DNA of 64,000 nt from an uncultured Pelagibacteraceae bacterium (GCA_902634325.1 CACPJP010000003.1:28790-92789), one strand, 5' to 3'; shown: positions 52,806-61,869, counted from the stretch's first letter. Translations and numbers: made by a program. Notes: generated from the letters alone by a model not told the origin.

Positions 52806-53286
52806 GTATTTTTGTTTTTTTTGTAATATAAGGCAAAATTTTAATTAAATCTTTTTTTGGTATAGCAATGCATCCTTTTGTAGGACTAAATTTTTTATTT
52901 GCAATATGTAAAAATATTGCACTTCCTTTATTTTTAATTACCGGTTTTGTATTAAAGTTTAAAATCAATATTAAATCGTACATATTATTTCTTAAGTATA
53001 ATTTTTCAGCGCTTTTTTTAAATGGGAAATGAATTAACTTATTATAGTAATGCGAGCTTGGATCATCACACCAGCCCATCTTTGAGCTTATTGATCTTTT
53101 TTTTAGTTTACATTGAATTTTCTTAATTCTATCTTTTCTATAAAGTAAAAATTGAAATTTAAATTTTCCTTTAGGAGTTTTGAGATCACCCTCCCTTTTT
53201 TTTGAGGTTAGACCTTTTTTTCCTATTGAGCATTTAATCTTATAGTTATAAAAGTAAAGAAAGTTATTTTTTAACCGTATATGCAT
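52795..53286 (-). CDS. L,D-transpeptidase family protein (YkuD-type, COG3786-like)
   Basis: A 163-aa protein with the C-terminal catalytic motif SAIFLHIANKKFSPTKGCIAIPKKDL, with His and Cys placed as in the COG3786 subset of YkuD proteins. GDLKTPKGKFKFQFLLYRKDR is the usual N-terminal block. It probably modifies peptidoglycan cross-links or another envelope linkage. No signal peptide is visible. Its start codon abuts that of the divergent regulator (ATGCAT). Confidence 0.85.
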   Translation of the reverse strand: MHIRLKNNFLYFYNYKIKCSIGKKGLTSKKREGDLKTPKGKFKFQFLLYRKDRIKKIQCKLKKRSISSKMGWCDDPSSHYYNKLIHFPFKKSAEKLYLRNNMYDLILILNFNTKPVIKNKGSAIFLHIANKKFSPTKGCIAIPKKDLIKILPYITKKTKILIP

Positions 53287-53913
53287 AATAATTCTTATTC
53301 AATTAATGTGGCATGTTTTTGTAGTGAAAATTTTACCAAGTCTTTAGAGGAAATAAAATCATTTTTTAGTTTTAGACTTATTACTTTAGAGACCAATACA
53401 AGTCATTTAATAAATAAAAACTACAATGCAATAATTGTTGAGTCAACAATGAATAAAAAAATTAGTCTGAGTGACATTAATATTCCTAAAATTATTATAC
53501 AAAGTAAAAATGAAAAAAAAATTTCGAGAAAACCATTTGAAATAAATTTTAAGTTACCCATTAACATTGTTCAATTTAATAAGGCTGTTGTAGATCTGTC
53601 AAAAAAACATGAATTTAATAAAAATTCTTTAATAAAAATAAAGAATTATGTATTAGATAAAAATGAAAGAGTTTTAAGGTTAGATGATAAAACTTTAAAA
53701 ATTACAGAAAAAGAAATTTATTTTATTGAAACTCTTCATTCATCAAAAAAACCTTTAAGCAGAAATTATATTCTTAAGAATATCTGGTCTTATTCTTCTG
53801 ATGCTGATACTCACACAGTTGAAACTCATATTTATAGACTTAGACAAAAAATTAAAGAAAGTTTTGGTGATAAAAATTTTATTAAAAATACCCCAGATGG
53901 GTATGCACTTTGA
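53281..53913 (+). CDS. OmpR-type winged-helix regulator with degenerate receiver
   Basis: A 210-aa protein. The C-terminal winged helix is clear: LDDKTLKITEKEIYFIETLHSSKKPLSRNYILKNIWSYSSDADTHTVETHIYRLRQKIKE and a NTPDGYAL end. The N-terminal 110 residues look like a receiver but have NYNAIIVESTMNKK where the phospho-acceptor Asp should be; Glu takes its place. So it may be phosphorylation-independent. The likely target is the adjacent envelope gene; this is inferred from position only. Confidence 0.82.
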   Translation: MHNNSYSINVACFCSENFTKSLEEIKSFFSFRLITLETNTSHLINKNYNAIIVESTMNKKISLSDINIPKIIIQSKNEKKISRKPFEINFKLPINIVQFNKAVVDLSKKHEFNKNSLIKIKNYVLDKNERVLRLDDKTLKITEKEIYFIETLHSSKKPLSRNYILKNIWSYSSDADTHTVETHIYRLRQKIKESFGDKNFIKNTPDGYAL

Positions 53914-54026
53914 AAAAAAGAAATAAAATTGCTAAAGATTTGTTTTCAAAAAAATACCACAAAAGAATTATCAAACCTAAAAAAGGCAAAGGCAGTTACA
54001 GTAGAAAGAAATTTAAGAAAGTCTAG
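53910..54026 (+). CDS. arfA: ArfA-like alternative ribosome-rescue factor, 38 aa
   Basis: Too short for the ORF track. It starts at TTG (53910) overlapping the regulator stop (TTGA) and ends at 54026, inside the 3' end of the convergent kinase gene. The sequence KDLFSKKYHKRIIKPKKGKGSYSRKK matches the core of E. coli ArfA (LFRQRVEKNKKGKGSYMRK). ArfA recruits RF2 to ribosomes stalled on non-stop mRNA. It lacks the hydrophobic C-terminal tail of full-length E. coli ArfA, which is removed in the active form. Confidence 0.85.
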   Translation: MKKRNKIAKDLFSKKYHKRIIKPKKGKGSYSRKKFKKV

Positions 54027-54942
54027 CTCCAATTTTTTGTATGATTTTTGAAGACATTTCTGTGCCTTTTTCAAGGCTTTCTTGCAGTGATAAATTATTT
54101 ATATATCCATGTAAAAATCCAGCAGCAAAAAGATCCCCGGCCCCTGTTAAATCCACAATTTTTAAATTTTTTTGAACACCACATTCAAACACATCATTTT
54201 TATTTATTACAACACTGCCTTTTTCACCCCGAGTTATAATTATTAATTTTCCGAGATTTTTTCCAAAAGAAATCACTTCATCAAAGTTTTTAGTATTAAT
54301 TAAAGATAAAATTTCTTGTTCATTTGCAAATGTAATGTCTAATTTATTTTTTACTAAATCTAAAAAATGTGATTTGTGTCTATCAACGCAAAACTTGTCG
54401 GATAGTGACATAGCAACCCTGTTTGAGTTGCTTATAGCTTTTTCAAAAGCTTTTTGAGGGACACCTTCATCCCAAAGATATCCTTCTAAAAAAGTTATTT
54501 TGCTCTTTTTAACAACATCAGCATCAACATCATTTTCATTGATTTTGCCTGCAATTCCTAAGAAAGTACACATCGTTCTTTCTGAGTCAGGTGTTATTAA
54601 AATTAAACAAGTTCCAGTAGACAAGTTTTCTTTTTTTTTAGAATAAAAGTATTTAACTTTTTCTTTTTTAAGACCTTCTTCATACTTATTGCCCAAGTCG
54701 TCTTTATTAATTTTACCTATGAATCCGACATTATTACCTAGTTGTGCTAGACCTACAATGGAATTTGCAACAGATCCTCCCGCAACAGTTTCTTCAATTT
54801 TTAAATTAGATAACAATTTTTTAAATTCTTTTTCATCAACTAATTTCATTGTGCTTTTATTGAGTTTATTTTTAGTCAAGAAATCATCATCAACTTTACA
54901 GATAACATCTACTATTGCATTTCCCATTCCTAAAATTTTCAT
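54013..54942 (-). CDS. PfkB-family (adenosine kinase-like) sugar kinase
   Basis: A 309-aa ribokinase-fold enzyme. GMGNAIVDVICKVDDDFL at the start, then VAGGSVANSIVGLAQLGNNVGFIGKINKD, and the anion hole LTGAGDLFAAGFLHGYI near the C-terminus. Alphaproteobacterial relatives are called adenosine or PfkB-type kinases. The track starts at 55050 inside nth. I start at ATG 54942, 1 bp after the nth stop, because it gives the standard N-terminus. Confidence 0.9.
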   Translation of the reverse strand: MKILGMGNAIVDVICKVDDDFLTKNKLNKSTMKLVDEKEFKKLLSNLKIEETVAGGSVANSIVGLAQLGNNVGFIGKINKDDLGNKYEEGLKKEKVKYFYSKKKENLSTGTCLILITPDSERTMCTFLGIAGKINENDVDADVVKKSKITFLEGYLWDEGVPQKAFEKAISNSNRVAMSLSDKFCVDRHKSHFLDLVKNKLDITFANEQEILSLINTKNFDEVISFGKNLGKLIIITRGEKGSVVINKNDVFECGVQKNLKIVDLTGAGDLFAAGFLHGYINNLSLQESLEKGTEMSSKIIQKIGARLS

Positions 54943-54943
54943 A

Positions 54944-55597
54944 TTAAGCTTTCTTTGTTTTAATTGGTATTTTACGATTAGGATAACAAGTAGTACAGAT
55001 TTTACAAGTGAGGCCATAACACTCTCTTGCTTTACAATATTCTCTTCCATAATAAATTATTTGAAGATGAAGTTTATTCCAAGATTTTTTAGGAAATAGT
55101 CTTTTTAAATCCTTTTCAGTTTGAACAACATTTTTACCATTAGTTAAACCCCATCTTTGTGCCAAACGATGAATATGTGTATCTACAGGAAAGGCTGGAT
55201 ATCCAAATCCTTGAGACATTACTACACTTGCTGTTTTGTGACCTACACCTTGTAAATTTTCAAGATCCTTAAAATTTTTGGGAACCTTTCCACCATGTTT
55301 TTCTACCAATTGTTTTGAAAGCAAATATACACTTTTGGCTTTGTTTCTAAAAAAACCCAAACTTTTTATTAGCTTTTCAATTTTTTTTCTTCCCAATTTT
55401 ACAAAATGTTCTGGTTTATAATATTTTGGATATACGTTTTTAGTTGCTTTGTTTACATTAATATCTGTGGTTTGTGCAGATAGTGCTACAGACACTAATA
55501 GGGTAAACGTATTTTTATGTTTGAGTGGAATAGGAGTTCTAGGATAAATTTGATTAAGAATTTTTAATATTATTTTGGCTCTTTTATTTGTACTCAT
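54944..55597 (-). CDS. nth: Nth, endonuclease III
   Basis: A 217-aa DNA glycosylase/AP lyase for oxidised pyrimidines. The helix-hairpin-helix LENLQGVGHKTASVVMSQGFGYPAFPVDTHIHRLAQRWGL holds the catalytic Lys and Asp. ALSAQTTDINVNKAT is the N-terminal block. The C-terminal Cys cluster reads CKARECYGLTCKICTTCYP: five Cys with spacing C-x4-C-x4-C-x2-C-x2-C instead of the usual C-x6-C-x2-C-x5-C. It is in the dnaJ-dapB-nth-kinase run. Confidence 0.94.
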   Translation of the reverse strand: MSTNKRAKIILKILNQIYPRTPIPLKHKNTFTLLVSVALSAQTTDINVNKATKNVYPKYYKPEHFVKLGRKKIEKLIKSLGFFRNKAKSVYLLSKQLVEKHGGKVPKNFKDLENLQGVGHKTASVVMSQGFGYPAFPVDTHIHRLAQRWGLTNGKNVVQTEKDLKRLFPKKSWNKLHLQIIYYGREYCKARECYGLTCKICTTCYPNRKIPIKTKKA

Positions 55598-55607
55598 TGT
55601 TTTAAAT

Positions 55608-56384
55608 TTATTTAAAATTTAAAACATTTCTCATTGAGTATAAACCTGGTTTTTTGTTTATTAACCATTTTGCTGCAGTTAAAGCCCCTTCTGAGTATAA
55701 AGCCCTGTCAAAAGATTCGTGATTTAAAGTGACTATTTCTTTTCCACTTGAGAATTTTACCTCATGTTCTCCAACGACTTTACCTTTTCTGATGGAACTA
55801 AAATTGATTTTTTTGCTGTACGGGAAAGACTTTTTGTTAAAATATTTTTTTCCCATAATTTTACTTAAATCTTTATTTTTTCCTGACGCTATACCCTTTC
55901 CAAGCATCAAAGCCGTGCCTGAAGGATGATCTTTTTTATGTTTATGATGTGCTTCAAAAATCTTGGCCAAAAAGTTATTTCCAAGAGATTTTGATGCAAT
56001 CTCAGTTAAATAAACAAGTAAATTTACACCCAAGCTCATATTTCCTGCTTTAAGTATAGGTATTTTTCTAGAGTATTTTTTTATCAATTTCTCTTCTCTT
56101 TTTGAAAAACCCGTTGTTCCAATTACCACTCTTTTTTTTAATTTCGAAGCAATTTTAAGCACTTCTAAAGTGCATTTTGGAACTGTAAAATCTATAATTA
56201 CATTTGCATTTTTGAATGCATTTTTTGAATTTAATTGAGGTTTTAGACCTGATACTTTTTTATTAACTATTCTGTTTTCTGTAACAGAAACAAGTTTAAA
56301 GTTTTTAGTAGCTTTAGAAGATTTGATGAGCTGCTGACCCATTCTTCCAAGACATCCGGTAATAGCTAAATTGATTTTTTTCAT
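55608..56384 (-). CDS. dapB: DapB, 4-hydroxy-tetrahydrodipicolinate reductase
   Basis: A 258-aa NAD(P)H-dependent reductase of lysine/diaminopimelate synthesis. NAITGCLGRMGQQLIKS-type Rossmann motif (AITGCLGRMGQQLIK), VIDFTVPKCTLEVL, VIGTTGFSKREE and the substrate motif EAHHKHKKDHPSGTAL. Directly abuts dnaJ (0-bp gap), the conserved alphaproteobacterial dnaK-dnaJ-dapB order. Confidence 0.95.
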   Translation of the reverse strand: MKKINLAITGCLGRMGQQLIKSSKATKNFKLVSVTENRIVNKKVSGLKPQLNSKNAFKNANVIIDFTVPKCTLEVLKIASKLKKRVVIGTTGFSKREEKLIKKYSRKIPILKAGNMSLGVNLLVYLTEIASKSLGNNFLAKIFEAHHKHKKDHPSGTALMLGKGIASGKNKDLSKIMGKKYFNKKSFPYSKKINFSSIRKGKVVGEHEVKFSSGKEIVTLNHESFDRALYSEGALTAAKWLINKKPGLYSMRNVLNFK

Positions 56385-57518
56385 TTAATTTTTCCAGAAT
56401 TTTTTAGCTTTATCAAAGAAAGTCTTAATCAATGGATTTGATTTAGTGTCTTCCAAAGTCTTAAATTCTTCGAGCAGTTCTTTTTGTTTTTTGGTTAAAG
56501 ACGTTGGTACTTCAGTTATAATTCTGATGTATAGATCTCCAAATACATTTCTTCTTAAGATTGGCATGCCTTTTCCTTTGAGTCTTAACTGTTTTCCGCT
56601 TTGGGTTCCAGATGGAATTTTGATTTTTGTTTTTCCACCATCAATTGAAGGTACTTCAACTGTTGTTCCCAAAGCTGCATCAGCAATAGAAACTGGTAAC
56701 TCATAATAAAGATTTTCCTCTGATCTTTTAAAAATGTTATGAGGTTCCACTGATACGAATAAATATAAATCTCCATTTATCCCACCTTTGTTACCAGCCT
56801 CACCTTTCCCCGCAAGTCTTATTCTTGTTCCATCATCAACTCCTTTTGGAATTTTAACCGAAACAGATTCATCGGACTGCATTTTCCCCATTCCACTACA
56901 TTTATTACATGGATTACTAATTTTTTCTCCTTCACCACTACACTGAGGACAAGTTTGCTGTATGGTGAAGAATCCCTGACTAGACCTTACCTTTCCTTGT
57001 CCATCACAATAACTACATACAGAAGGTTTTGAACCTGGTTTAGCTCCACTTCCAGAACATGTTTTACATTTTTTATAAGTTGTATAATTTATTTTTTTTT
57101 CAGTACCAGTAAATGCATCATTTAGATCTATTGAAATATCATACCTTAAATCGCTACCTCTATTGTTTGATCTGCTTCTTCTTGATCTACCAGAGGTTCC
57201 AAAGCCAAAATCTCCAAAAACATCCTCAAAAATATCAGAGAAAGATGAAGAAAAATCAAAATTACCAAAACCCCCTTGCCCCCCACCAGCACCTTGAAAA
57301 GCCGCATGTCCAAACTGATCATAATTTGCTTTTCTTTTATCATCAGAAAGTACGTGATAGGCTTCACTTGCTTCTTTGAATTTTTCTTCAGCACTTTTAT
57401 CACCCTTATTTTTGTCTGGGTGATATTTAAGTGCCAATTTTCTATAAGCTTTTTTGATTTCGTCTTTATTGGCTGATTTATTTATACCTAAGACTTCATA
57501 ATAATCTCTTTTTGCCAT
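56385..57518 (-). CDS. dnaJ: DnaJ co-chaperone
   Basis: A 377-aa class I Hsp40. J domain at residues 1-70 ([35 protein letters not shown], with HPD), a Gly/Phe-rich linker ([18 protein letters not shown]), four CxxCxGxG zinc motifs ([32 protein letters not shown]) and the C-terminal client-binding domains. It stimulates DnaK ATPase. Lies 29 bp downstream of dnaK. Confidence 0.97.
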   Translation of the reverse strand: MAKRDYYEVLGINKSANKDEIKKAYRKLALKYHPDKNKGDKSAEEKFKEASEAYHVLSDDKRKANYDQFGHAAFQGAGGGQGGFGNFDFSSSFSDIFEDVFGDFGFGTSGRSRRSRSNNRGSDLRYDISIDLNDAFTGTEKKINYTTYKKCKTCSGSGAKPGSKPSVCSYCDGQGKVRSSQGFFTIQQTCPQCSGEGEKISNPCNKCSGMGKMQSDESVSVKIPKGVDDGTRIRLAGKGEAGNKGGINGDLYLFVSVEPHNIFKRSEENLYYELPVSIADAALGTTVEVPSIDGGKTKIKIPSGTQSGKQLRLKGKGMPILRRNVFGDLYIRIITEVPTSLTKKQKELLEEFKTLEDTKSNPLIKTFFDKAKKFWKN

Positions 57519-57547
57519 GAGAAGCTTTGCTCCTGTTAATTGTAGTC

Positions 57548-59467
57548 TTAGGCTCTTTTTTCTTTGTCTTCTTTTGTGTCTACGACTTCTGCATCAACAA
57601 CATTATCTTTTTCTTTATCGTCTTTATTATCTTTTTTATTAGCAGCCTTTCCATCAGATTTTTGCTGACTTTTGTAAACCGCTTCCCCTAATTTCATCGA
57701 GGCCTGAATTAAAGACTGAGTTTTTTTCTTAACCTCTTCTGTGTCTGTTCCTTTTAAAGCATTTCTTAGATCTGAAATGGCAGTTTCTATAGCTTTTTTC
57801 TCAGCTTCACTGATTTTAGAGCCATGCTCTTTAAGATTTTTTTCAGTGGAATGAATTATGGTATCAGCTTGATTTCTTGAATCTACCGATTCTCTTTTTT
57901 TCTTATCTGATTCTTTGTTCGCTTCAGCATCTCTAACCATTTTTTGAATTTCCTCTTCGGACAATCCACCCGATGCTTGAATTTGAATTTTTTGTTCTTT
58001 ACCTGTACCTTTGTCTTTTGCAGATACGTTAACAATCCCGTTTGCATCTATATCAAAAGTTACCTCAATTTGAGGAACACCTCTTGGAGCAGGAGCAATT
58101 CCTACAAGTTCAAAATTACCTAAAATTTTATTGTCTGATGCCATCTCTCTTTCGCCTTGAAGTACTCTTATTGATACAGCAGGCTGATTATCCTCAGCAG
58201 TTGAAAAAACTTGGCTTTTTTTAGTTGGTATAGTTGTGTTTTTATCAATTAATTTTGTAGAAACTCCTCCAAGGGTCTCGATACCTAAAGACAAAGGAGT
58301 AACATCTAAAAGCAAAACATCTTTAACATCACCTTGTAGTACACCTGCTTGGATTGCGGCTCCCATTGCAACTACTTCGTCAGGATTAACACTTTTATTA
58401 GGATCTTTTCCAAAAAAGTTTTTAACAGTTTCAACAATTTTTGGCATTCTAGTCATTCCACCAACTAAAACTACTTCGTTTATTTCTGCTGCTGAAAAAC
58501 CTGAGTCTTTAAGAGCAGTTTTGCAGGGTTCTAAAGTTCTTTCTACTAAACTTTCCACCAGAGCTTCTAATTTAGCTCTAGTAAATTTTAAATTAATATG
58601 TTTTGGTCCTGTCTTGTCGGCTGTAATGAAGGGAAGATTTATTTCAGTTTGTGTTGCAGAAGATAATTCTATTTTAGCTTTTTCTGCCGCTTCCTTTAAT
58701 CTCTGCAATGCTAGTTTGTCGGTTTTTAAATTAATTCCACTATCTTTTTTAAATTCTGAAACTAAATAATCTACAATAGCATCATCAAAATCTTCACCAC
58801 CTAAAAAGGTGTCTCCATTTGTAGATTTTACTTCAAATACACCATCACCAATTTCTAAAATAGATACATCAAAAGTACCACCGCCAAGATCATAAACAGC
58901 AATTTTTTTTCCACCTTTTTTATCTAAACCATATGCTAATGAAGCTGCGGTAGGTTCATTAATAATTCTTAAAACTTCCAGGCCAGCAATTTTTCCAGCA
59001 TCTTTTGTTGCTTGTCTTTGTGCATCATTAAAATAGGCTGGCACTGTTATCACAGCTTTAGTAACTGGCTGGCCCAAATGTTTTTCAGCTGTTTCTTTCA
59101 TTTTTTGAAGAATAAATGCCGATATTTGAGATGGAGAATATTTTTTACCTTTCCCTTCTATCCAAGCATCGTTCTTATCTGATTTAACTATTTTAAATGG
59201 AACTTTTTCAACATCTTTTTTTACAGATTGGTCATCAAAAGTTCTTCCTATTAATCTTTTAGCAGCAAAAATTGTATTATTAGGATTTGTAACAGCCTGT
59301 CTTTTTGCAGGTTGTCCCACTAATCTTTCATCTTTATCAAGAAAAGCAACTACCGAAGGAGTTGTTCTTTGTCCTTCAGTGTTTTCAATAACTTTAGCCT
59401 GCTTGCCTTCCATTATGGCTACACATGAATTTGTTGTTCCTAAATCTATTCCGATTACTCTACTCAT
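57548..59467 (-). CDS. dnaK: DnaK, Hsp70 chaperone
   Basis: A 639-aa Hsp70. [17 protein letters not shown] starts the nucleotide-binding domain, with [20 protein letters not shown] and [13 protein letters not shown]. The substrate-binding domain has [18 protein letters not shown] charged C-terminal tail ends EDKEKRA. Preceded by a sigma32-like promoter that ends 9 bp before the ATG. No CIRCE element was found upstream. Confidence 0.98.
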   Translation of the reverse strand: MSRVIGIDLGTTNSCVAIMEGKQAKVIENTEGQRTTPSVVAFLDKDERLVGQPAKRQAVTNPNNTIFAAKRLIGRTFDDQSVKKDVEKVPFKIVKSDKNDAWIEGKGKKYSPSQISAFILQKMKETAEKHLGQPVTKAVITVPAYFNDAQRQATKDAGKIAGLEVLRIINEPTAASLAYGLDKKGGKKIAVYDLGGGTFDVSILEIGDGVFEVKSTNGDTFLGGEDFDDAIVDYLVSEFKKDSGINLKTDKLALQRLKEAAEKAKIELSSATQTEINLPFITADKTGPKHINLKFTRAKLEALVESLVERTLEPCKTALKDSGFSAAEINEVVLVGGMTRMPKIVETVKNFFGKDPNKSVNPDEVVAMGAAIQAGVLQGDVKDVLLLDVTPLSLGIETLGGVSTKLIDKNTTIPTKKSQVFSTAEDNQPAVSIRVLQGEREMASDNKILGNFELVGIAPAPRGVPQIEVTFDIDANGIVNVSAKDKGTGKEQKIQIQASGGLSEEEIQKMVRDAEANKESDKKKRESVDSRNQADTIIHSTEKNLKEHGSKISEAEKKAIETAISDLRNALKGTDTEEVKKKTQSLIQASMKLGEAVYKSQQKSDGKAANKKDNKDDKEKDNVVDAEVVDTKEDKEKRA

Positions 59468-59476
59468 AATGCTTGA

Positions 59477-59505
59477 TATATGGGTGTTGTTTGTGTTTCT
59501 ACAAG
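59477..59505 (-). promoter_or_regulatory. Sigma32 heat-shock promoter for dnaKJ
   Basis: On the minus strand, CTTGTAG (59505-59499), a 14-bp spacer and CCCATATA (59484-59477). It matches the E. coli sigma32 consensus CTTGAAA-N11-16-CCCATNT well. The -10 ends 9 bp before the dnaK ATG at 59467, in the 45-bp grpE/dnaK gap. Confidence 0.72.
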
Positions 59506-59512
59506 ACGGTAA

Positions 59513-60091
59513 TTACTTTTTTTCCTCATTTTTTTCCTCATTTTTGCCTTCTTTTTTCACGCTTTTTTTAGAAACAGCAACCAAAGATGGTCTAAGCAGT
59601 CTTTCTCCCAACATATAACCAGCTTGTATTTCTTGTACGATGGTTCCAGCCTCTACATTATCATTTTCTATTTCCGTCATAGCTTGATGAAAATTTGGAT
59701 CAAATTTTTTCTTAGCCGTATCAATCTTTTCTATTTTATTTTTTTTAAAAATTGAAATTAGATCTTTTTCAATAATCTCGATATTCTTTAAAAACTTATC
59801 TAAATCTTTATTGCCTTTTAAAGCCGAATCATTTTTAATTGAAATATAGGCTCTCTGTAGATTGTCCAATATAACCAAGTTTTCTCTTGCAAAATTAAAA
59901 CCTCCAAAATCAATTGCTTCCTTAATATCTTTTTCAAATCTTTTTCTTTGGTTTTCTAACTCGGCAAGAGATCTTAGTAGTTTATCCTCAGTATCTTTAA
60001 GCTTTTCTTCAATACTCAGCTCTTTTTTTTCTTCCTTTTTTGGAATTTTATCATCTTTATTTTTTTTATCTTCGTCGTTTAAATTAGTCAT
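59513..60091 (-). CDS. grpE: GrpE nucleotide-exchange factor
   Basis: A 192-aa Hsp70 nucleotide exchange factor. A long N-terminal coiled coil (IPKKEEKKELSIEEKLKDTEDKLLRSLAELENQRKRFEKDIKEA) leads to FDPNFHQAMTEIENDNVEAGTIVQEIQAGYMLGERLLRPSLVAVSKK. Its end contains a KNEE repeat. Diverges from rdgB. hrcA, often next to grpE, is absent here. Confidence 0.95.
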   Translation of the reverse strand: MTNLNDEDKKNKDDKIPKKEEKKELSIEEKLKDTEDKLLRSLAELENQRKRFEKDIKEAIDFGGFNFARENLVILDNLQRAYISIKNDSALKGNKDLDKFLKNIEIIEKDLISIFKKNKIEKIDTAKKKFDPNFHQAMTEIENDNVEAGTIVQEIQAGYMLGERLLRPSLVAVSKKSVKKEGKNEEKNEEKK

Positions 60092-60097
60092 ATTTTC

Positions 60098-60126
60098 TAT
60101 ATAGTTATGAAATACTTAATTTCTAG
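60098..60126 (-). promoter_or_regulatory. Weak sigma32-like promoter for grpE
   Basis: On the minus strand, CTAGAAA (60126-60120), a 15-bp spacer and CTATATA (60104-60098), ending 6 bp before the grpE ATG. The -35 differs at one base from CTTGAAA, the -10 is poorer. Its layout mirrors those at dnaK and hslV. Confidence 0.4.
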
Positions 60127-60131
60127 GCCTT

Positions 60132-60725
60132 ATGTATAAAATTGAAAAGATATTAATAGGAACACATAACAGGGGAAAATTTAAAGAAATAAGCGACTTA
60201 TTACCAGAGAAAGTGGAAAAAATCTCACTTAATGAGTTTAATCTAAAAAGTCCAAAAGAAGACGGCAAAACATTTCTTGAAAATTCTGAAATCAAAGCTA
60301 ATTTTTTTTGCCAAAAAACGAAACTAATCACTTTGTCAGATGATTCTGGCTTAGAGATAGATTGTTTAGGTGGAGAACCTGGGATTTTTTCTTCTAGGTG
60401 GGCAGAAAAGTTTGGAAATTTTGATAACGCAATGACAGAAATTCTTAATAAAGTCAAAAAGTCAAACAAAGGAACTGAAGCCCAATTTATTTGCAGTTTA
60501 ACTATCCAATGGCCGAATGGAAAAAAAATTACAGAAGTTGGAAAAATAAAAGGAAATATATCTCAAAAAAAAGGAATTAATGGTTTTGGTTATGACCCAA
60601 TTTTTGTTCCCAAAGGTTATTCTAAAACATTTGGAGAGATGGATTACAAAAAAAAACTTTCAATAGATCATCGATATATTGCTTATAAGAAATTAGAAAA
60701 AAAAATTACAGCCTATTTTGAATAA
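60132..60725 (+). CDS. rdgB: RdgB, XTP/dITP diphosphatase
   Basis: A 197-aa Ham1-family enzyme that removes non-canonical purine NTPs. Motifs: KILIGTHNRGKFKEISDLL, NSEIKANFFCQKTKLITLSDDSGLEIDCLGGEPGIFSSRWA, and GFGYDPIFVPKGYSKTFGEMDYKKKLSIDHRYIAYKKL. Typical length. Diverges from grpE and converges on the LpoA-like gene with a 20-bp overlap. Confidence 0.95.
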   Translation: MYKIEKILIGTHNRGKFKEISDLLPEKVEKISLNEFNLKSPKEDGKTFLENSEIKANFFCQKTKLITLSDDSGLEIDCLGGEPGIFSSRWAEKFGNFDNAMTEILNKVKKSNKGTEAQFICSLTIQWPNGKKITEVGKIKGNISQKKGINGFGYDPIFVPKGYSKTFGEMDYKKKLSIDHRYIAYKKLEKKITAYFE

Positions 60726-61869
60726 AATTTCCATCTTCTAGTTTATAAATACTTAATTTTTGTAAAATTTTGTTTTCTGATATTGTAAATTTTCCAATTT
60801 TACCTTTAATTTCTGATTTAAAATTAAAATTATTTACAGATTTTATAGTGCCTATGTTATTCCATATATAGTAAATCAATCCTACGCTATCATAAGCTAA
60901 AATTATAATCTCATTTGGTTTATAATTGTAAGTTTTTTGAAATTTATTACTGAATTTTTTAAAATTTTTTAAATTTATTGAGGGAAAAAAGAAATTTTTA
61001 ATGGATGTTTCGTCCAATATACTTTTATCAAACCATTGATTACTTGTTATTATTAATACGTCCTTTTCTGATACATCTGTATAGGCCAAAGAAGTAAGCA
61101 CACTTTTTAAACTATCACCAAAGTCAATAATAACTACCGAGTCAAAATCTATTTTTCCCAAAGTGTACTTCTGTTTTAAGATATTTAATTCTCTCACGTC
61201 CTTGGGTTTTTCGGACCCCTCCAATTTCTTTATTCTGGAATTTAAATTAATTTTTCTTTTTTTATAATTTGTTAACTTCTCTATTTGTTGTGTTAATATT
61301 TTCGGATCCTGGTTGTATTTAAATAATTTAGTGTTGGTAAAGTTTACTAGTTTTATTTTTTTTTCAACGTGTTTTGAATATTCATTTTTTGGATATAAAA
61401 TTACTGTTTTCTTTTTTTTCTCATTTTTAATAAATTTCTTTATTGCTAATAATTGTGATTCAAGATTAATTCCCATCATTAAAATATTTTTATTGATACT
61501 AGAGTCAATATTTGAAAGAGATAAAAAAATTAAATCTTCAAAATTATTCAAGTTTTTGTGGACTTTTGAATCTACAGGACCAATTATAATTTTTATTCCC
61601 TCTTTTTCAAATTCTTCACATGCCTGAATTATTTTTTCATTTTTTGAACCAATATCTTTAGGATATATTTTTATGTAGGGATCATTTATATCCTGAATCG
61701 CCAAATTAACTGCGTATAACATTTCTTCTCCCAACGATTTAAATTCTCCCGAGAAAGGAGCCAAAACACCAATTTTTAGAAAGTTTTCATTTTTATTTTC
61801 AATAGCTAAAACAAAAGTGTTAAAACTGATAAGCGAATAAGATAAAATTATTTTTAAAATGTTTTTCAT
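60706..61869 (-). CDS. LpoA-like penicillin-binding protein activator / periplasmic binding-fold protein
   Basis: A 387-aa exported protein with signal sequence KNILKIILSYSLISFNTFVLA. The rest is a type I periplasmic-binding fold: LKIGVLAPFSGEFKSLGEEMLYAVNLAIQDI and IIIGPVDSKVHKNLNN, then ILAYDSVGLIYYIWNNI. Next to rsmI, where LpoA (YraM) relatives are found in proteobacteria. No ABC permease genes are near, so a cell-wall role is more likely than solute uptake. Confidence 0.8.
   Translation of the reverse strand: MKNILKIILSYSLISFNTFVLAIENKNENFLKIGVLAPFSGEFKSLGEEMLYAVNLAIQDINDPYIKIYPKDIGSKNEKIIQACEEFEKEGIKIIIGPVDSKVHKNLNNFEDLIFLSLSNIDSSINKNILMMGINLESQLLAIKKFIKNEKKKKTVILYPKNEYSKHVEKKIKLVNFTNTKLFKYNQDPKILTQQIEKLTNYKKRKINLNSRIKKLEGSEKPKDVRELNILKQKYTLGKIDFDSVVIIDFGDSLKSVLTSLAYTDVSEKDVLIITSNQWFDKSILDETSIKNFFFPSINLKNFKKFSNKFQKTYNYKPNEIIILAYDSVGLIYYIWNNIGTIKSVNNFNFKSEIKGKIGKFTISENKILQKLSIYKLEDGNFIQNRL

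Noticed and set aside
54943-55050. 36-residue N-terminal extension of the PfkB-type kinase
   Set aside because: It lies inside nth on the same strand in another frame; MKILGMGNAIVD at 54942 is the standard start.
57113-57403. Overlapping ORFs on both strands across dnaJ
   Set aside because: They are frame shadows over a clear dnaJ reading frame with its own conserved motifs.
58236-58769. 177-aa plus-strand ORF opposite dnaK
   Set aside because: Long open frame caused by dnaK codon bias; no start context or motif.
59519-59545. Short tandem repeat (TTTTTTCCTCA twice) at the grpE 3' end
   Set aside because: It only encodes the acidic/basic KNEE repeat of the GrpE tail; not a mobile or regulatory element.
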